Part shown: positions 48,767 to 57,444 of the stretch, in pieces
How positions within the stretch are numbered: position 1 is the stretch's first letter
How the letters are laid out: the number at the start of each line of letters is the position of its first letter
Assembly (NCBI GenBank): GCA_963837715.1
Contig: CAWIOF010000002.1
Location: forward strand, 1,116,001-1,180,000
Source: JANYLB01 sp963837715
Lineage (GTDB): Bacteria > Actinomycetota > Acidimicrobiia > IMCC26256 > JANYLB01
Direction: 5' to 3'
Length of the DNA stretch: 64,000 bases
Made by a program: the position numbers and the translations under genes
Notes under the pieces: generated by a model
The model's database searches: none
Seen by the model: the letters and a program-made list of their open reading frames with translations, nothing else
What the model was told of the DNA's origin: nothing

Positions 48767-49738
48767 TCAGGGGGTGGGTGGATCGGGTTGGTGGCCGTAG
48801 GTCCGGGTCAGGGCGGCGCCGAGCCGGGCGAGCTCGTCGCGCACCTCGGCCGGCTCGAGCAGCTCGAGCCCGTCGCCGAACCCGGCGATCTCCCGGGCGA
48901 CCGACTGCGGATCGTGACCCCGGATCTCGACCGCGATGCGGCCGCGGTCGTCGGCGGGGCCGATGCGGACCTGGGTACCGAGCGCGACCCGCAGCCAGTG
49001 CGCGACCTCCGGGGAGGCGGTCCCCTGGGCCCGTACCGGCAGCCGCAGCTCTTCGAGCTCGTCGGTGATGAGCCGCCAGGCCGCGGCGAGATCGAACCCT
49101 TCGGGCCGCACGACCCGATCCCCGGTCGGCTCGACCGACATGATCCGGTCGACCCGGAAGGTCCGCTGCCCCTTGTCGGTCCCGGCGACGAGGTACCAGA
49201 TCGGACCCTTGCTCGCGAGCCCGAGCGGGTGGATCACGCGCGTGGTCGTCTCCCCGTTGCGCGCGACGTATCCGAGCGTGACCTGCTCACCCTGCACGAT
49301 CGCGTCCTGCACCGCGTCGAGATGCTGCGGCGGCGGTCGCTCCGTCGCCGGCCGCCCCCAGCCGGTCGAGTCGACGACGATTGCGCCCGACGCGGCCTCG
49401 GCCGACTCCCGGAACGGTTCCGGCAACGCGCTCACGAGCTTGCGCAGCGCCGCCTTCACCTTCGGTGTGGCGGTCGATGCGGGCCCGGCCACGAGGAACA
49501 GCGCCCGGGTCTCCGCCGCGGTGAGACCACTGAGGTCGGTGCGCGCGCCACCGATGAGCTGCCAGCCGCCGTTCCGGCCCTGTTGGGAATAGACCGGCAC
49601 CCCGGCGGTGCTCAGGGCTTCGAGGTCTCGACGGGCCGTCCGTTCCGACACCTCGAGCTCGGCCGCGACCTCCGCGGCCGTGACCCGACCCCGCGCCTGG
49701 AGCAGGAGGAGGACGGCCATGAGCCGGTCGGCGCGCAC
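48767..49738 (-). CDS. WYL-domain HTH transcriptional regulator
   Basis: A 323-residue protein from GTG/ATG-type start at 49738. An N-terminal HTH_11 (MRADRLMAVLLLLQARGRVTAAEVAAELEVSERTARRDLEAL), a WYL domain in the middle (QGEQVTLGYVARNGETTTRVIHPLGLASKGPIWYLVAG) and a WCX-type C-terminal extension. WYL regulators sense nucleic acid or ligands. A perfect 10-bp inverted repeat lies 19 bp upstream of its start, between it and the divergent lipid-modification operon, so autoregulation and control of that operon are likely. Confidence 0.87.
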   Translation of the reverse strand: MRADRLMAVLLLLQARGRVTAAEVAAELEVSERTARRDLEALSTAGVPVYSQQGRNGGWQLIGGARTDLSGLTAAETRALFLVAGPASTATPKVKAALRKLVSALPEPFRESAEAASGAIVVDSTGWGRPATERPPPQHLDAVQDAIVQGEQVTLGYVARNGETTTRVIHPLGLASKGPIWYLVAGTDKGQRTFRVDRIMSVEPTGDRVVRPEGFDLAAAWRLITDELEELRLPVRAQGTASPEVAHWLRVALGTQVRIGPADDRGRIAVEIRGHDPQSVAREIAGFGDGLELLEPAEVRDELARLGAALTRTYGHQPDPPTP

Positions 49739-49756
49739 CCCGTGATCCTCTCACCC

Positions 49757-49781
49757 GAACCGGTCACACCCTGACCGGTTC
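49757..49781. promoter_or_regulatory. Perfect inverted repeat, likely WYL-regulator operator
   Basis: GAACCGGTCA (49757-49766) and TGACCGGTTC (49772-49781) are exact reverse complements, 5 nt apart, in the divergent region between the WYL gene and the operon starting at 49888. The spacing and symmetry match a dimeric repressor or activator site. Confidence 0.6.
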
Positions 49782-49887
49782 ATCCCCTCCACCGGCGCGC
49801 GAACATCGGCTTCATCCCGAGGGTGCGTCGGCCCCGGATACCTGCACACGGAGGGGGGACGCCTCCGACACCCAAGGCTTCGAAACG

Positions 49888-50595
49888 ATGCGCACGACCA
49901 CACTCCGACACGACGATCCGGCGACCGCCCACCTGGCGGGCCCGAGCATCGACTCCACGACCACCGCGATCGCGCTGCTCCTGCACGGCGGACGCGAAGT
50001 CGGGACCGGACCGGTCCACCCCTGGCAGGCCGCGGTCCTGCGGATGCGCGCGTTCGGCACCGAGATCCGCCGCACCGATCCATCGGTCGCGGTCGCCGCC
50101 CTCCGGTACCGGCACCGCGGTTGGAACGGGAACGGCACCGAACCCCTCGACGACGTGAACTGGGCGCTCGACGCGATCCGGGCCGGCGCCGGACGCCTCC
50201 CCGTGGTGCTCGTGGGCCATTCGATGGGCGGACGGGTCGCGCTCCGGGCTGGAGGCGATCCTTCGGTGGTGGGTGTGGTGGCGCTGGCGCCGTGGCTCCC
50301 CCGCCACGAGCCGGTCGCCCAACTCGCGGGGCGCGACGTCGTCCTGCTCCACGGAACCCGCGACCGGACCACGAACCCGTTCGGGACCGCGGCGTTCGCC
50401 GAACGGGCCGCGGCAGAGGCCCGGGCGGTCGTCTCCCTCCGACTCTCCGGGACCGGCCACACGATGCTCACGAGAGCTCCGGTGTGGCATCACCTCACGG
50501 CCCGCTTCGTGCGTGCCGTCGCCGCCGGCGCCCCGATCGCAGACGTCGAGGTCGAGGTCGACGGCGTTGAATCCACCCGATCGGAGGTCGCGTGA
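49888..50595 (+). CDS. Alpha/beta hydrolase, first gene of lipid operon
   Basis: A 235-residue protein from ATG 49888. AIALLLHGGREVGTGP, nucleophile in VVLVGHSMGGRVALRAG, acid in LLHGTRDRTTNPFG and base His in GTGHTML. Its stop overlaps the GTG of the next gene (GTGA). First gene of a six-gene coupled operon. A lipase or thioesterase role on the modified fatty acids is possible but not shown. Confidence 0.8.
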   Translation: MRTTTLRHDDPATAHLAGPSIDSTTTAIALLLHGGREVGTGPVHPWQAAVLRMRAFGTEIRRTDPSVAVAALRYRHRGWNGNGTEPLDDVNWALDAIRAGAGRLPVVLVGHSMGGRVALRAGGDPSVVGVVALAPWLPRHEPVAQLAGRDVVLLHGTRDRTTNPFGTAAFAERAAAEARAVVSLRLSGTGHTMLTRAPVWHHLTARFVRAVAAGAPIADVEVEVDGVESTRSEVA

Positions 50596-51894
50596 GCGCC
50601 CCGGGCTCGCGGCCGGTTGCAGCAGTCGTCGGTGCCGGGGTCTCCGGGCTCACCGCCGCGTACCTCCTGCAACGCGACTACGACGTGACCCTCTTCGAGC
50701 GCGACGACCGCCTCGGCGGCCACGCCCACACCCACGACGTCGTGACGCCCGACGACCGGGTCGTGCCCGTCGACAGCGGGTTCATCGTGCACAACCGGGA
50801 GACCTATCCGAACCTCATCCGACTCTTCGCGGAGCTCGGGGTCGAGACCCAGCCGAGCGACATGACGATGTCGGTGACCTGCGCCGGCTGCGGTCTCGAG
50901 TACTCGGGTGGCGACGGATTCCGCGGTGTGTTCGCCCAGCCCCGCAACCTCACCAACCCCGCGTTCCTCGGTCTGTTGGCCCAGGTGACCGGGTTCCAGC
51001 GCCGAGCCCGTCGACTCCTCGCCGCCGACGAGGTGGATGGACACGAAACCGGCGCCGGGACCGTCGGCATCACCCTCGGCGAGTTCCTCGCCGCCGGCCG
51101 GTCGACCCCGTACTTCGTCCGGCACTTCGTGATCCCGCTCGTCTCCGCCGTCTGGTCGTGCCCGCCCGACACCGCGCTCGGCCTACCCCGCCCGCTCGTT
51201 GTTCCAGTTTCTCGAGCACCACGGCGTGCTCCGCCTCACCGGCGCACCGAAGTGGCGCACGGTCACCGGCGGGTCGCGCAGCTACGTCGATCGTCTCGCC
51301 AAGGAGATCACCGCGACCGAGGTCGGCACCCCCGTTCGGTCGGTTCGCCGCTGTGGCGACGGTGTCGAGGTCCGCGACGACGATGACCACGCCCGCACCT
51401 TCGACCGGGTGGTCGTCGCCACCCACGCCGACCAGGCCCTCGCGCTCCTCGCGGAGCCGAACCCGGCCGAGCGGACGACGCTCGGCGCGTTCACGTACTC
51501 GCACAACGAGACCGTGTTGCACACCGATGCGGCGTTGCTCCCCCGGAGTCCGCACGCGCGGGCTTCGTGGAACTACCGGCTGCGGAGTTGCGACGGCGGC
51601 CACGGCGGCGTGCAGGTCAGCTACTCGATGAACCGGCTCCAGCGCCTCGACGAGCCGCTCGACTACGTCGTCACCCTCAACGGTGGCGCCGACATCGACG
51701 AGCGCTCGGTGATCGCCCGGATGCTCTACACGCACCCGGTGTACACCTCGGAGTCGGTCGCGGCGCAGGCCGACCTCGATGCCCTGAACCGGGACCGGCT
51801 CGCCTTCGCCGGGGCGTACCACGGGTGGGGCTTTCACGAAGATGGTTGCGCCGCGGGCGTCCGGGCCGCACACTCGCTGGGGGTGACGTGGTGA
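50592..51894 (+). CDS. Flavin amine oxidase-type FAD/NAD(P)-binding protein (one frameshift)
   Basis: From GTG 50592, overlapping the previous stop. AAVVGAGVSGLTAAYLLQRDYDVTLFERDDRLGGHAHTHDV is the FAD site, and VPVDSGFIVHNRETYPNLIRLFAELGVE is the conserved segment of the amine-oxidase-like proteins that accompany CFA synthases. Deleting one base near 51180 restores AYPARSLFQFLEHHGVLRL. About 433 residues. In other bacteria this gene sits next to DUF1365 and CFA genes and is linked to fatty-acid modification under singlet-oxygen stress; the reaction here is inferred as desaturation or oxidation of a fatty acyl chain. Confidence 0.8.
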
Positions 51895-52679
51895 GCGCAG
51901 GTGATGTGACCGCAGCGACCCTCTACCGCACGACGATCCGCCACGCTCGGATCGAGACCGTGGACCACCGGTTCGCGTACCGGCACGTGATGTGGCTCGT
52001 CGACATCGACGATCTCCCGACCGTTTCCCGCTGGCTCCGGCCTCTGCTCGCATTCGACGCGAGTGACCACCTCGGCGATCCCGACGCGACGATCCGCGCC
52101 AACGTCGACGCGTTCCTCGCCGACCACGGCATCGACCTCCACGGTGGACGCGTGCTGATGCTCGCCAACCCCCGTTCGCTCGGGCACGCGTTCAACCCGC
52201 TCACCGTCTACTGGTGCAGCGGCGCCGACGGCACGCCCGCCGCCGTGATCGCGGAGGTTCACAACACCCACGGTGAGCACCACTGCTACCTGCTCCGCGC
52301 CGATCCCGACGGTCATGCGACGGTGCCGAAGGAGTTCTACGTCTCACCGTTCTTCGCGGTCGACGGCAGCTACGACATCCGGTGCAGCCCGCCCGACGAC
52401 GATCTCCGCATCTCCATCACGCTCCGGCGCGGACCGGATCGCGAACCGGTCTTCACCGCGACCCTCGCCGGTCGGGTCGACCATTCGGTGCGGTCGGTCA
52501 CTGCCGCAGCGTTGCGCCACCCCTGGGCGAGCTGGCGCGTCTCCGCCCTGATCCGCTGGGAAGGGTTGCGGCTGTGGCTCCGCCGCATCCCCGTCGTCCC
52601 CTGGAAGCCCCACGCCAACCCGAGACCCGTTCTGCCCGAATCCATTCTGCCCGAAGCCATTCTGGAGGAGAGCGCCTGA
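51891..52679 (+). CDS. DUF1365 family protein
   Basis: A 262-residue protein from GTG 51891, overlapping the previous stop (GTGA). TLYRTTIRHARIETVDHRFAYRHVMWLVDID, LANPRSLGHAFNPLTVYWC, VHNTHGEHHCYLL and KEFYVSPFFAVDGSYDIR are the conserved blocks. DUF1365 is always found with CFA-type methyltransferase and flavin amine oxidase genes; its own reaction is not established. The C-terminus carries an in-frame repeat (PESILPEAIL). A GGAGGAG upstream of the next start couples translation onward. Confidence 0.87.
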   Translation: MSAGDVTAATLYRTTIRHARIETVDHRFAYRHVMWLVDIDDLPTVSRWLRPLLAFDASDHLGDPDATIRANVDAFLADHGIDLHGGRVLMLANPRSLGHAFNPLTVYWCSGADGTPAAVIAEVHNTHGEHHCYLLRADPDGHATVPKEFYVSPFFAVDGSYDIRCSPPDDDLRISITLRRGPDREPVFTATLAGRVDHSVRSVTAAALRHPWASWRVSALIRWEGLRLWLRRIPVVPWKPHANPRPVLPESILPEAILEESA

Positions 52680-53923
52680 TGAGCATCGCGCGCGAGGAAC
52701 TGCTGACCACCGTCGAACCGGTCGACGGGCCGTGGCGCGCCCTGCCGCCCGTTCCGCACCGGCCGGTCCACGCCCGGATCGCCCGCGCCCTGCTGCACCG
52801 GGCGGTGAACCGTCTCCCCGTCCGGGTCGAGCTCCCCGACGGCTCCACCACGGGCGCGGGCACCGCGTTCGACCCGCTCATCCGGATCCGCAGCGACGCG
52901 TTCTTCCACCGGGTCGGATCGCAGGGACTCATCGGGTTCGGCGAGTCGTACATGGCCCGGGATTGGGACACCGACGACATCGAAGGTGCGCTGCGTCCGC
53001 TCGTCGAGAACGCGCTGACGCTCGTCCCCCAGTGGATGCAGCGCCTGAAGCGCTTCTACGTGCAGCACCTCCCGTCGAACGAGATGAACACCGTCTCGGG
53101 CGCGCAGCGCAACATCGCCCGCCACTACGACCTCTCCAACGACCTGTTCGAGTTGTTCCTCGACGAGACCATGACCTACTCCTCCGCGCTCTTCGCGGCC
53201 GGCGACACCCTGGCCGACGCGCAGACGCGCAAGATCGACCGGCTCCTCGACGCGACCGGCGTCGCGGAGGGCACCCGCATGCTCGAGATCGGATCCGGCT
53301 GGGGTGCGTTGGCGATCCGCGCCGCCCGGCGCGGTGCGTCGGTGACGACGCTCACGCTCTCCCGCGAGCAGCAGCAACTCGCGCGCCGACGCATCACCGA
53401 GGCCGGGATGTCGGACCGGATCGACGTGCAGCTGCGCGACTACCGCCAGGCCGAAGGGCAGTACGACGCGATCGTGAGCGTCGAGATGATCGAAGCGGTC
53501 GGCGCCCAGTACTGGCCGACGTTCTTCCGGGTGCTCGACCGGGTGCTCGCACCCGAGGGCCGCGTCGGGCTCCAGGCGATCGTGCTGGAACACGACCGGA
53601 TGGTCGCGACCCGCGACCAGTACACCTGGGTCCACAAGTACATCTTCCCGGGGGGCGCGCTGCCGTCGGTGCAGGCGCTCGACGAGAGTCTCCGCGCCCA
53701 CACCACACTGCGCATCACCGAGCAGCACGCGTTCGGGCACGACTACGCGAAGACGCTCGGGCTCTGGCGCGCCCGCTTCGACGCCAACGCCGATGCCGTC
53801 GACGCGATGGGGTTCGACGCAACCTTCCGCCGCATGTGGGACTTCTACCTCGCCTACTCCCAGGCCGGTTTCGCCACCGACTACCTCGACGTCGTGCAGC
53901 TCCTGCTCGAGCGGGACGCCTGA
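52679..53923 (+). CDS. Cyclopropane-fatty-acyl-phospholipid synthase-type methyltransferase 1
   Basis: A 414-residue protein from ATG 52679 (TGATG overlap with DUF1365). SAM-binding MLEIGSGWGALAIRAARRG, the CFA-specific RHYDLSNDLFELFLDETMTYSSALF, SVEMIEAVGAQYWPTFF and KYIFPGGALPSV identify it. It would transfer a methylene or methyl group from SAM to the double bond of a membrane phospholipid acyl chain. The bicarbonate-binding and active residues should be compared with true CFA synthases and tuberculostearate-type enzymes before naming the product. Confidence 0.88.
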   Translation: MSIAREELLTTVEPVDGPWRALPPVPHRPVHARIARALLHRAVNRLPVRVELPDGSTTGAGTAFDPLIRIRSDAFFHRVGSQGLIGFGESYMARDWDTDDIEGALRPLVENALTLVPQWMQRLKRFYVQHLPSNEMNTVSGAQRNIARHYDLSNDLFELFLDETMTYSSALFAAGDTLADAQTRKIDRLLDATGVAEGTRMLEIGSGWGALAIRAARRGASVTTLTLSREQQQLARRRITEAGMSDRIDVQLRDYRQAEGQYDAIVSVEMIEAVGAQYWPTFFRVLDRVLAPEGRVGLQAIVLEHDRMVATRDQYTWVHKYIFPGGALPSVQALDESLRAHTTLRITEQHAFGHDYAKTLGLWRARFDANADAVDAMGFDATFRRMWDFYLAYSQAGFATDYLDVVQLLLERDA

Positions 53924-53924
53924 G

Positions 53925-55206
53925 GTGGCGAACCACGGTTCCCTCGCCCGAACGCTCGCCGAGCCCGTGACCCGACTCGTCGGTGCCGAGCTCCCCGTCC
54001 GGATCCGGGCCTGGGACGGCAGCGAGGTCGGTCCGGGCGACGCGCCCGTCGCGATCATCCGGTCCCGTCGGGCGTTGCGCCGCATGGTCTGGAGCCCCGG
54101 TGAGCTCGGCCTGGCCCGCGCCTACGTGACCGGTGACCTCGACGTCGAGGGCGATCTCGAAGACGGTTTCCGCCGGATGCGACGGTTCGCGCGCGACCAC
54201 GGCGCCCGGATCCACGTCGAGCCCCGCGACTACGCGACGGTGGTCGGCGCTGCGGCCCGACTCGGCGCGATCGGACCGCCGCCCCGGCGACCTGCCGCGG
54301 AGGCGAAGGTCGGTGGTCGACTGCACAGCAAGGCGCGTGACGCCCGGGCGATCGCGCACCACTACGACCTCTCCAACGACTTCTACGAGCTGATCCTCGA
54401 CGAGAACATGGCGTACTCGTGCGCGTACTGGACCTCCGACGCGCCCGGCTACACCCTCGCCGATGCCCAGCACGACAAGCTCGAGCTCGTCTGCCGCAAG
54501 CTCGCGCTCGCCCCCGGGATGCGGCTGCTCGACGTCGGGTGCGGGTGGGGCTCGCTGAGCATCCACGCGGCCCGGTTCCACGGGGTGCAGGTCACGGGCA
54601 TCACCGTGTCGCGTCAGCAGCTCGACTTCGCCCGCAAGCGGGCGGTCGAGCTCGGTCTCACCGACCGGATCGACTTCCGGCTCCAGGATTACCGAGACGT
54701 CGCCGACGGCCCCTACGACGCCGCGACGTCGATCGAGATGGGCGAGCACGTCGGCGACGAGCACTACCCGGAGTTCGTCGGGAACCTGCATCGCGTGCTC
54801 CGCCCCCACGGTCGCCTCCTCGTGCAACAGATGTCTCGTGGCTCGATGGCTCCGGGCGGCGGACCGTTCGTCGAGGCCTACATCGCGCCCGACATGCACA
54901 TGCGCCCGGTGGGCGAGACGGTGGGCCTCGTCGAAGCTGCCGGGTTCGAGGTGCGCGACGTCCACTCGCTGCGCGAGCACTACGCCCGCACCGCGCGCGC
55001 CTGGCGCGCCACGTTCGAGTCGCGGTGGGACGATGCAGTGGCGCTGGTCGGCGAGGAGACGGCACGGGTCTGGCGGCTGTACCTCGTGGCGGGCGTGCTC
55101 GCGTTCGAGGAGCGCAGCATGGGCGTCGACCAGATCCTGGCGGTCAAGCCGGATCGCGCCGGCGGGACCGAGATGCCGGCCGACGCGGGCAGACTGGCGT
55201 TCGTGA
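53925..55206 (+). CDS. Cyclopropane-fatty-acyl-phospholipid synthase-type methyltransferase 2
   Basis: From GTG 53925, 1 nt after the first CFA gene. HHYDLSNDFYELILDENMAYSCAYW, LLDVGCGWGSLSIHAARFHGVQV, SIEMGEHVGDEHYPEFVG and HMRPVGETVGLVEAAGFEV mark a second, different CFA-type enzyme. As assembled the frame runs on into the DUF1295 gene. Deleting one base near 55182 gives the family-typical ending MPATRADWRS and a TGA at 55204-55206, and restores a GTGA overlap with the next gene. It works on the same substrate class as the first; the division of labour is unknown. Confidence 0.85.
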
Positions 55207-56033
55207 GCGGATTCCCCGTCGGTCACTTCGCCACCGGCCTCCTCGTCAGTGCCGTCGCCGTCGTGCTGATGATGCTGGTCACGTGGCTGATCGGGCTGCG
55301 GATCGGTCGCTTCGACGTCGTCGACTCCGCCTGGGGACTCGGCTTCGTGCTCGTGGCCCTCGTCACCTTCGCCTGGTCTTCGGGTGGGCCGTCGTCGGAT
55401 GGGGGCGACGACACCCGCCGGATCCTGGTCCTGCTGCTCACCGCGGTCTGGGGCGTCCGGTTGGCGACCCACATCGCGCTGCGCTCCCGGGGCAAGGACG
55501 AGGACCCGCGCTACGCAGCGATGTTCGCGAAGTCGAAGTACTCGCCGGCCGTCCACGCGCTCGTGTTCGTGTACCTGACCCAGGCCGCGGTGCTCTGGTT
55601 CATCTCGTTCCCGGTGCAGGTGGCGATGTACGAACCCACCGCCCTCAACTGGATCGCCGGACTCGGGATCGCGGTGTGGGCGCTCGGGTTCTGCTTCGAA
55701 GCCGTCGGCGACTGGCAGTTGCAGCGGTTCCGCGACGACCCCGCGAGCGCCGGGCAGGTGATGGACCGGGGACTCTGGCGCTACACCCGCCATCCCAACT
55801 ACTTCGGTGACGCGTGCGTCTGGTGGGGTCTCTACCTGATCGCGGCCCAGACTGCGCCGGGCGCGCTGACCATCCTCTCCCCCGCCGCGATGACGTTCAC
55901 CCTCGCCCGCGGCACGGGGAAGCCACTCCTGGAGCGCAGCATGGCGAAGCGGCGACCGGGCTACACCGAGTACGTCGAACGCACCAGCGGGTTCGTCCCC
56001 TGGCCCCCGAAACCGAGCCGGCCGACGAACTGA
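55203..56033 (+). CDS. DUF1295 family membrane protein
   Basis: A 276-residue protein from GTG 55203 (in-frame fusion with the preceding CFA gene as assembled; the split start is preferred). Six or seven membrane segments, with the family motifs VDSAWGLGFVLVAL, DEDPRYAAMF, WLQRFRDDP-type loop and RYTRHPNYFGDACVWWGLYL close to the C-terminus, like steroid 5-alpha-reductase/ICMT-type proteins. RHPNYFG binds a reduced cofactor in the homologues. It probably reduces or methylates a lipid precursor made by the two CFA enzymes. Last gene of the operon. Confidence 0.8.
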   Translation: MSGFPVGHFATGLLVSAVAVVLMMLVTWLIGLRIGRFDVVDSAWGLGFVLVALVTFAWSSGGPSSDGGDDTRRILVLLLTAVWGVRLATHIALRSRGKDEDPRYAAMFAKSKYSPAVHALVFVYLTQAAVLWFISFPVQVAMYEPTALNWIAGLGIAVWALGFCFEAVGDWQLQRFRDDPASAGQVMDRGLWRYTRHPNYFGDACVWWGLYLIAAQTAPGALTILSPAAMTFTLARGTGKPLLERSMAKRRPGYTEYVERTSGFVPWPPKPSRPTN

Positions 56034-56139
56034 CGAGAAGGAGCGGAGCCGACGGACACGCAACCACGGAACGTGCGCGGGTGAGCGGTCGAGCCGGCGC
56101 AGCGGATTCGACCACGAAAAATGACGCGAGACTGCCGAG

Positions 56140-56733
56140 GTGAGTCCGCCGCTCGACCTCGAGTTCCTGCTCTCCGCCCCCGACGCCCGTGATCTCCCGC
56201 CCTCGATCGCGGAGGTCGCGATCATCGGGCGGTCGAACGTCGGCAAGTCGTCGTTGCTCAACGCACTCGCACGTCGCAAGCACGTCGCCCACACCTCGAA
56301 GACGCCCGGCCGGACCCAGTTGCTGAACTGCTTCACCGTCGGCCCGAAGGCAGAGACGACACTCGTCGACTGCCCCGGCTACGGCTACGCCGCGGTCTCG
56401 AAGGCAACCCGCGGCTCCTGGCAGCGGATGATCGAGCGCTACCTGCTGGAGCGCGAACCGCTGACCATGGCCATGCTGCTCGTCGACGGGGAGATCGGTC
56501 CGACCAAGCTCGACGTCGAGGTCCTCCACTGGCTCCGCACGAACGCGGTACCGCACTCCGTCGTGGCGACCAAGCACGACAAGGTGAAGTCGTCGAAGCG
56601 CGCCCGCCGCGAACGCGACCTCGCGACGCTCTGCATGCTCGAGCCGTCCGACGTCCTCTGGGTGAGCGCGGCCAAGAACACCGGCATCGACCGACTCCGC
56701 GACGTCGTCCGCCTCTGGCTCTCCCTCCACTGA
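56140..56733 (+). CDS. engB: Ribosome biogenesis GTPase EngB (YihA/YsxC)
   Basis: A 197-residue GTPase from GTG 56140. G1 GRSNVGKS (residues 30-37), G2-region TPGRTQ, G3 DCPGYG (about 77-82) and G4 TKHDK. EngB takes part in 50S subunit assembly and is essential in many bacteria; the gene is undamaged here. It is followed by convergent dispersed palindrome copy E. Confidence 0.93.
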   Translation: MSPPLDLEFLLSAPDARDLPPSIAEVAIIGRSNVGKSSLLNALARRKHVAHTSKTPGRTQLLNCFTVGPKAETTLVDCPGYGYAAVSKATRGSWQRMIERYLLEREPLTMAMLLVDGEIGPTKLDVEVLHWLRTNAVPHSVVATKHDKVKSSKRARRERDLATLCMLEPSDVLWVSAAKNTGIDRLRDVVRLWLSLH

Positions 56734-56749
56734 CCCCACCCCCGATCCG

Positions 56750-56802
56750 CCGAGTTCGGCGCGTTCTGGTCGTCAGAGGACCGAAGCGCGCCGAACTCAC
56801 CA
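56750..56802. repeat. Palindromic intergenic element, copy E
   Basis: Contains the consensus half-site CGAGTTCGGCGCGTTCTGGT at 56751-56770 followed by CGTC, and a mirrored right arm ending ACTCACCAG. Located in the convergent gap between engB and the FMN-regulator gene; the best-conserved copy, suited to a bidirectional terminator. Confidence 0.65.
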
Positions 56803-56820
56803 GCGTGCTCGGTCACGAGC

Positions 56821-57432
56821 TCAGGGTTGGAGGCGATCCATCTGCGCGGAGGCAGCGGCGTCGCCGGGACCGCGACGGGTGGCGAGCCGGTCGGCGACGG
56901 CCGCGCGATGGGCCGCGTCGGTGTTCGCGCCGTACTTCCACTTCGTCCGGACCTCCTCGATCGCGAGGCGGATCCCGCGGATGCCGCGAAGCTTCGGCCC
57001 GTGCTCCAACGGATCGACGTAGGTGCCGTGAGGGTCGAGCACGTCGGTCTGCAGCCGCAGGGTGGCCGCGATCGCCTCGGGGTCGTCTTCGACGACGCAT
57101 GCGCCGGTGATCTGCACCGCGCCGTAGTACGTGGTGGGGATGCCGAACGCCGGGTCTTCGTCGCCGATCGCCTTCCAGGCGCCCGGGATGAAGGTCCAGT
57201 CACCGGCGACGCTGAGCAGTGCGCGTGGGTTCTCGGCCAGGGCCACGAGGAGCGGGTTCGCTGCGATCAGGTGGAACACGATCTCGTCGTCGGTCACCAC
57301 GAACTGGGTGGGCACGGCGACCGGAACGTCACGACCACGGCCACCGGCGACGACCTGACCGAATCCCTGGGCGACGAGGAACGCCCGCCACCGGTTCGGG
57401 TCGTCGTCGCGGTCGTGGTCACGGATGAACAC
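56821..57432 (-). CDS. FMN-binding negative transcriptional regulator (PaiB-like)
   Basis: A 203-residue protein from GTG 57432, 12 nt downstream of the amidase stop. FVVTDDEIVFHLIAANPLLVAL, SVAGDWTFIPGAWKA and TTYYGAVQITGACVVEDDPEAIA match the PaiB/FMN_bind_2 family. FMN binding is inferred. The regulator label comes from B. subtilis PaiB and may not apply. Confidence 0.8.
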   Translation of the reverse strand: MFIRDHDRDDDPNRWRAFLVAQGFGQVVAGGRGRDVPVAVPTQFVVTDDEIVFHLIAANPLLVALAENPRALLSVAGDWTFIPGAWKAIGDEDPAFGIPTTYYGAVQITGACVVEDDPEAIAATLRLQTDVLDPHGTYVDPLEHGPKLRGIRGIRLAIEEVRTKWKYGANTDAAHRAAVADRLATRRGPGDAAASAQMDRLQP

Positions 57433-57444
57433 GAACCGAGCCGG

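Noticed and set aside
53925..56033. CFA-methyltransferase fused to DUF1295 as a new two-domain protein
   Set aside because: The natural CFA C-terminus and a GTGA overlap reappear when one base is removed; in this window extra bases are common.
53715..56336. Very long open frame on the minus strand, 873 codons
   Set aside because: Antisense to the two CFA genes, DUF1295 and engB, all with clear family motifs. The frame is Asp/Glu/Arg-rich without any domain, a typical GC-codon-bias shadow.
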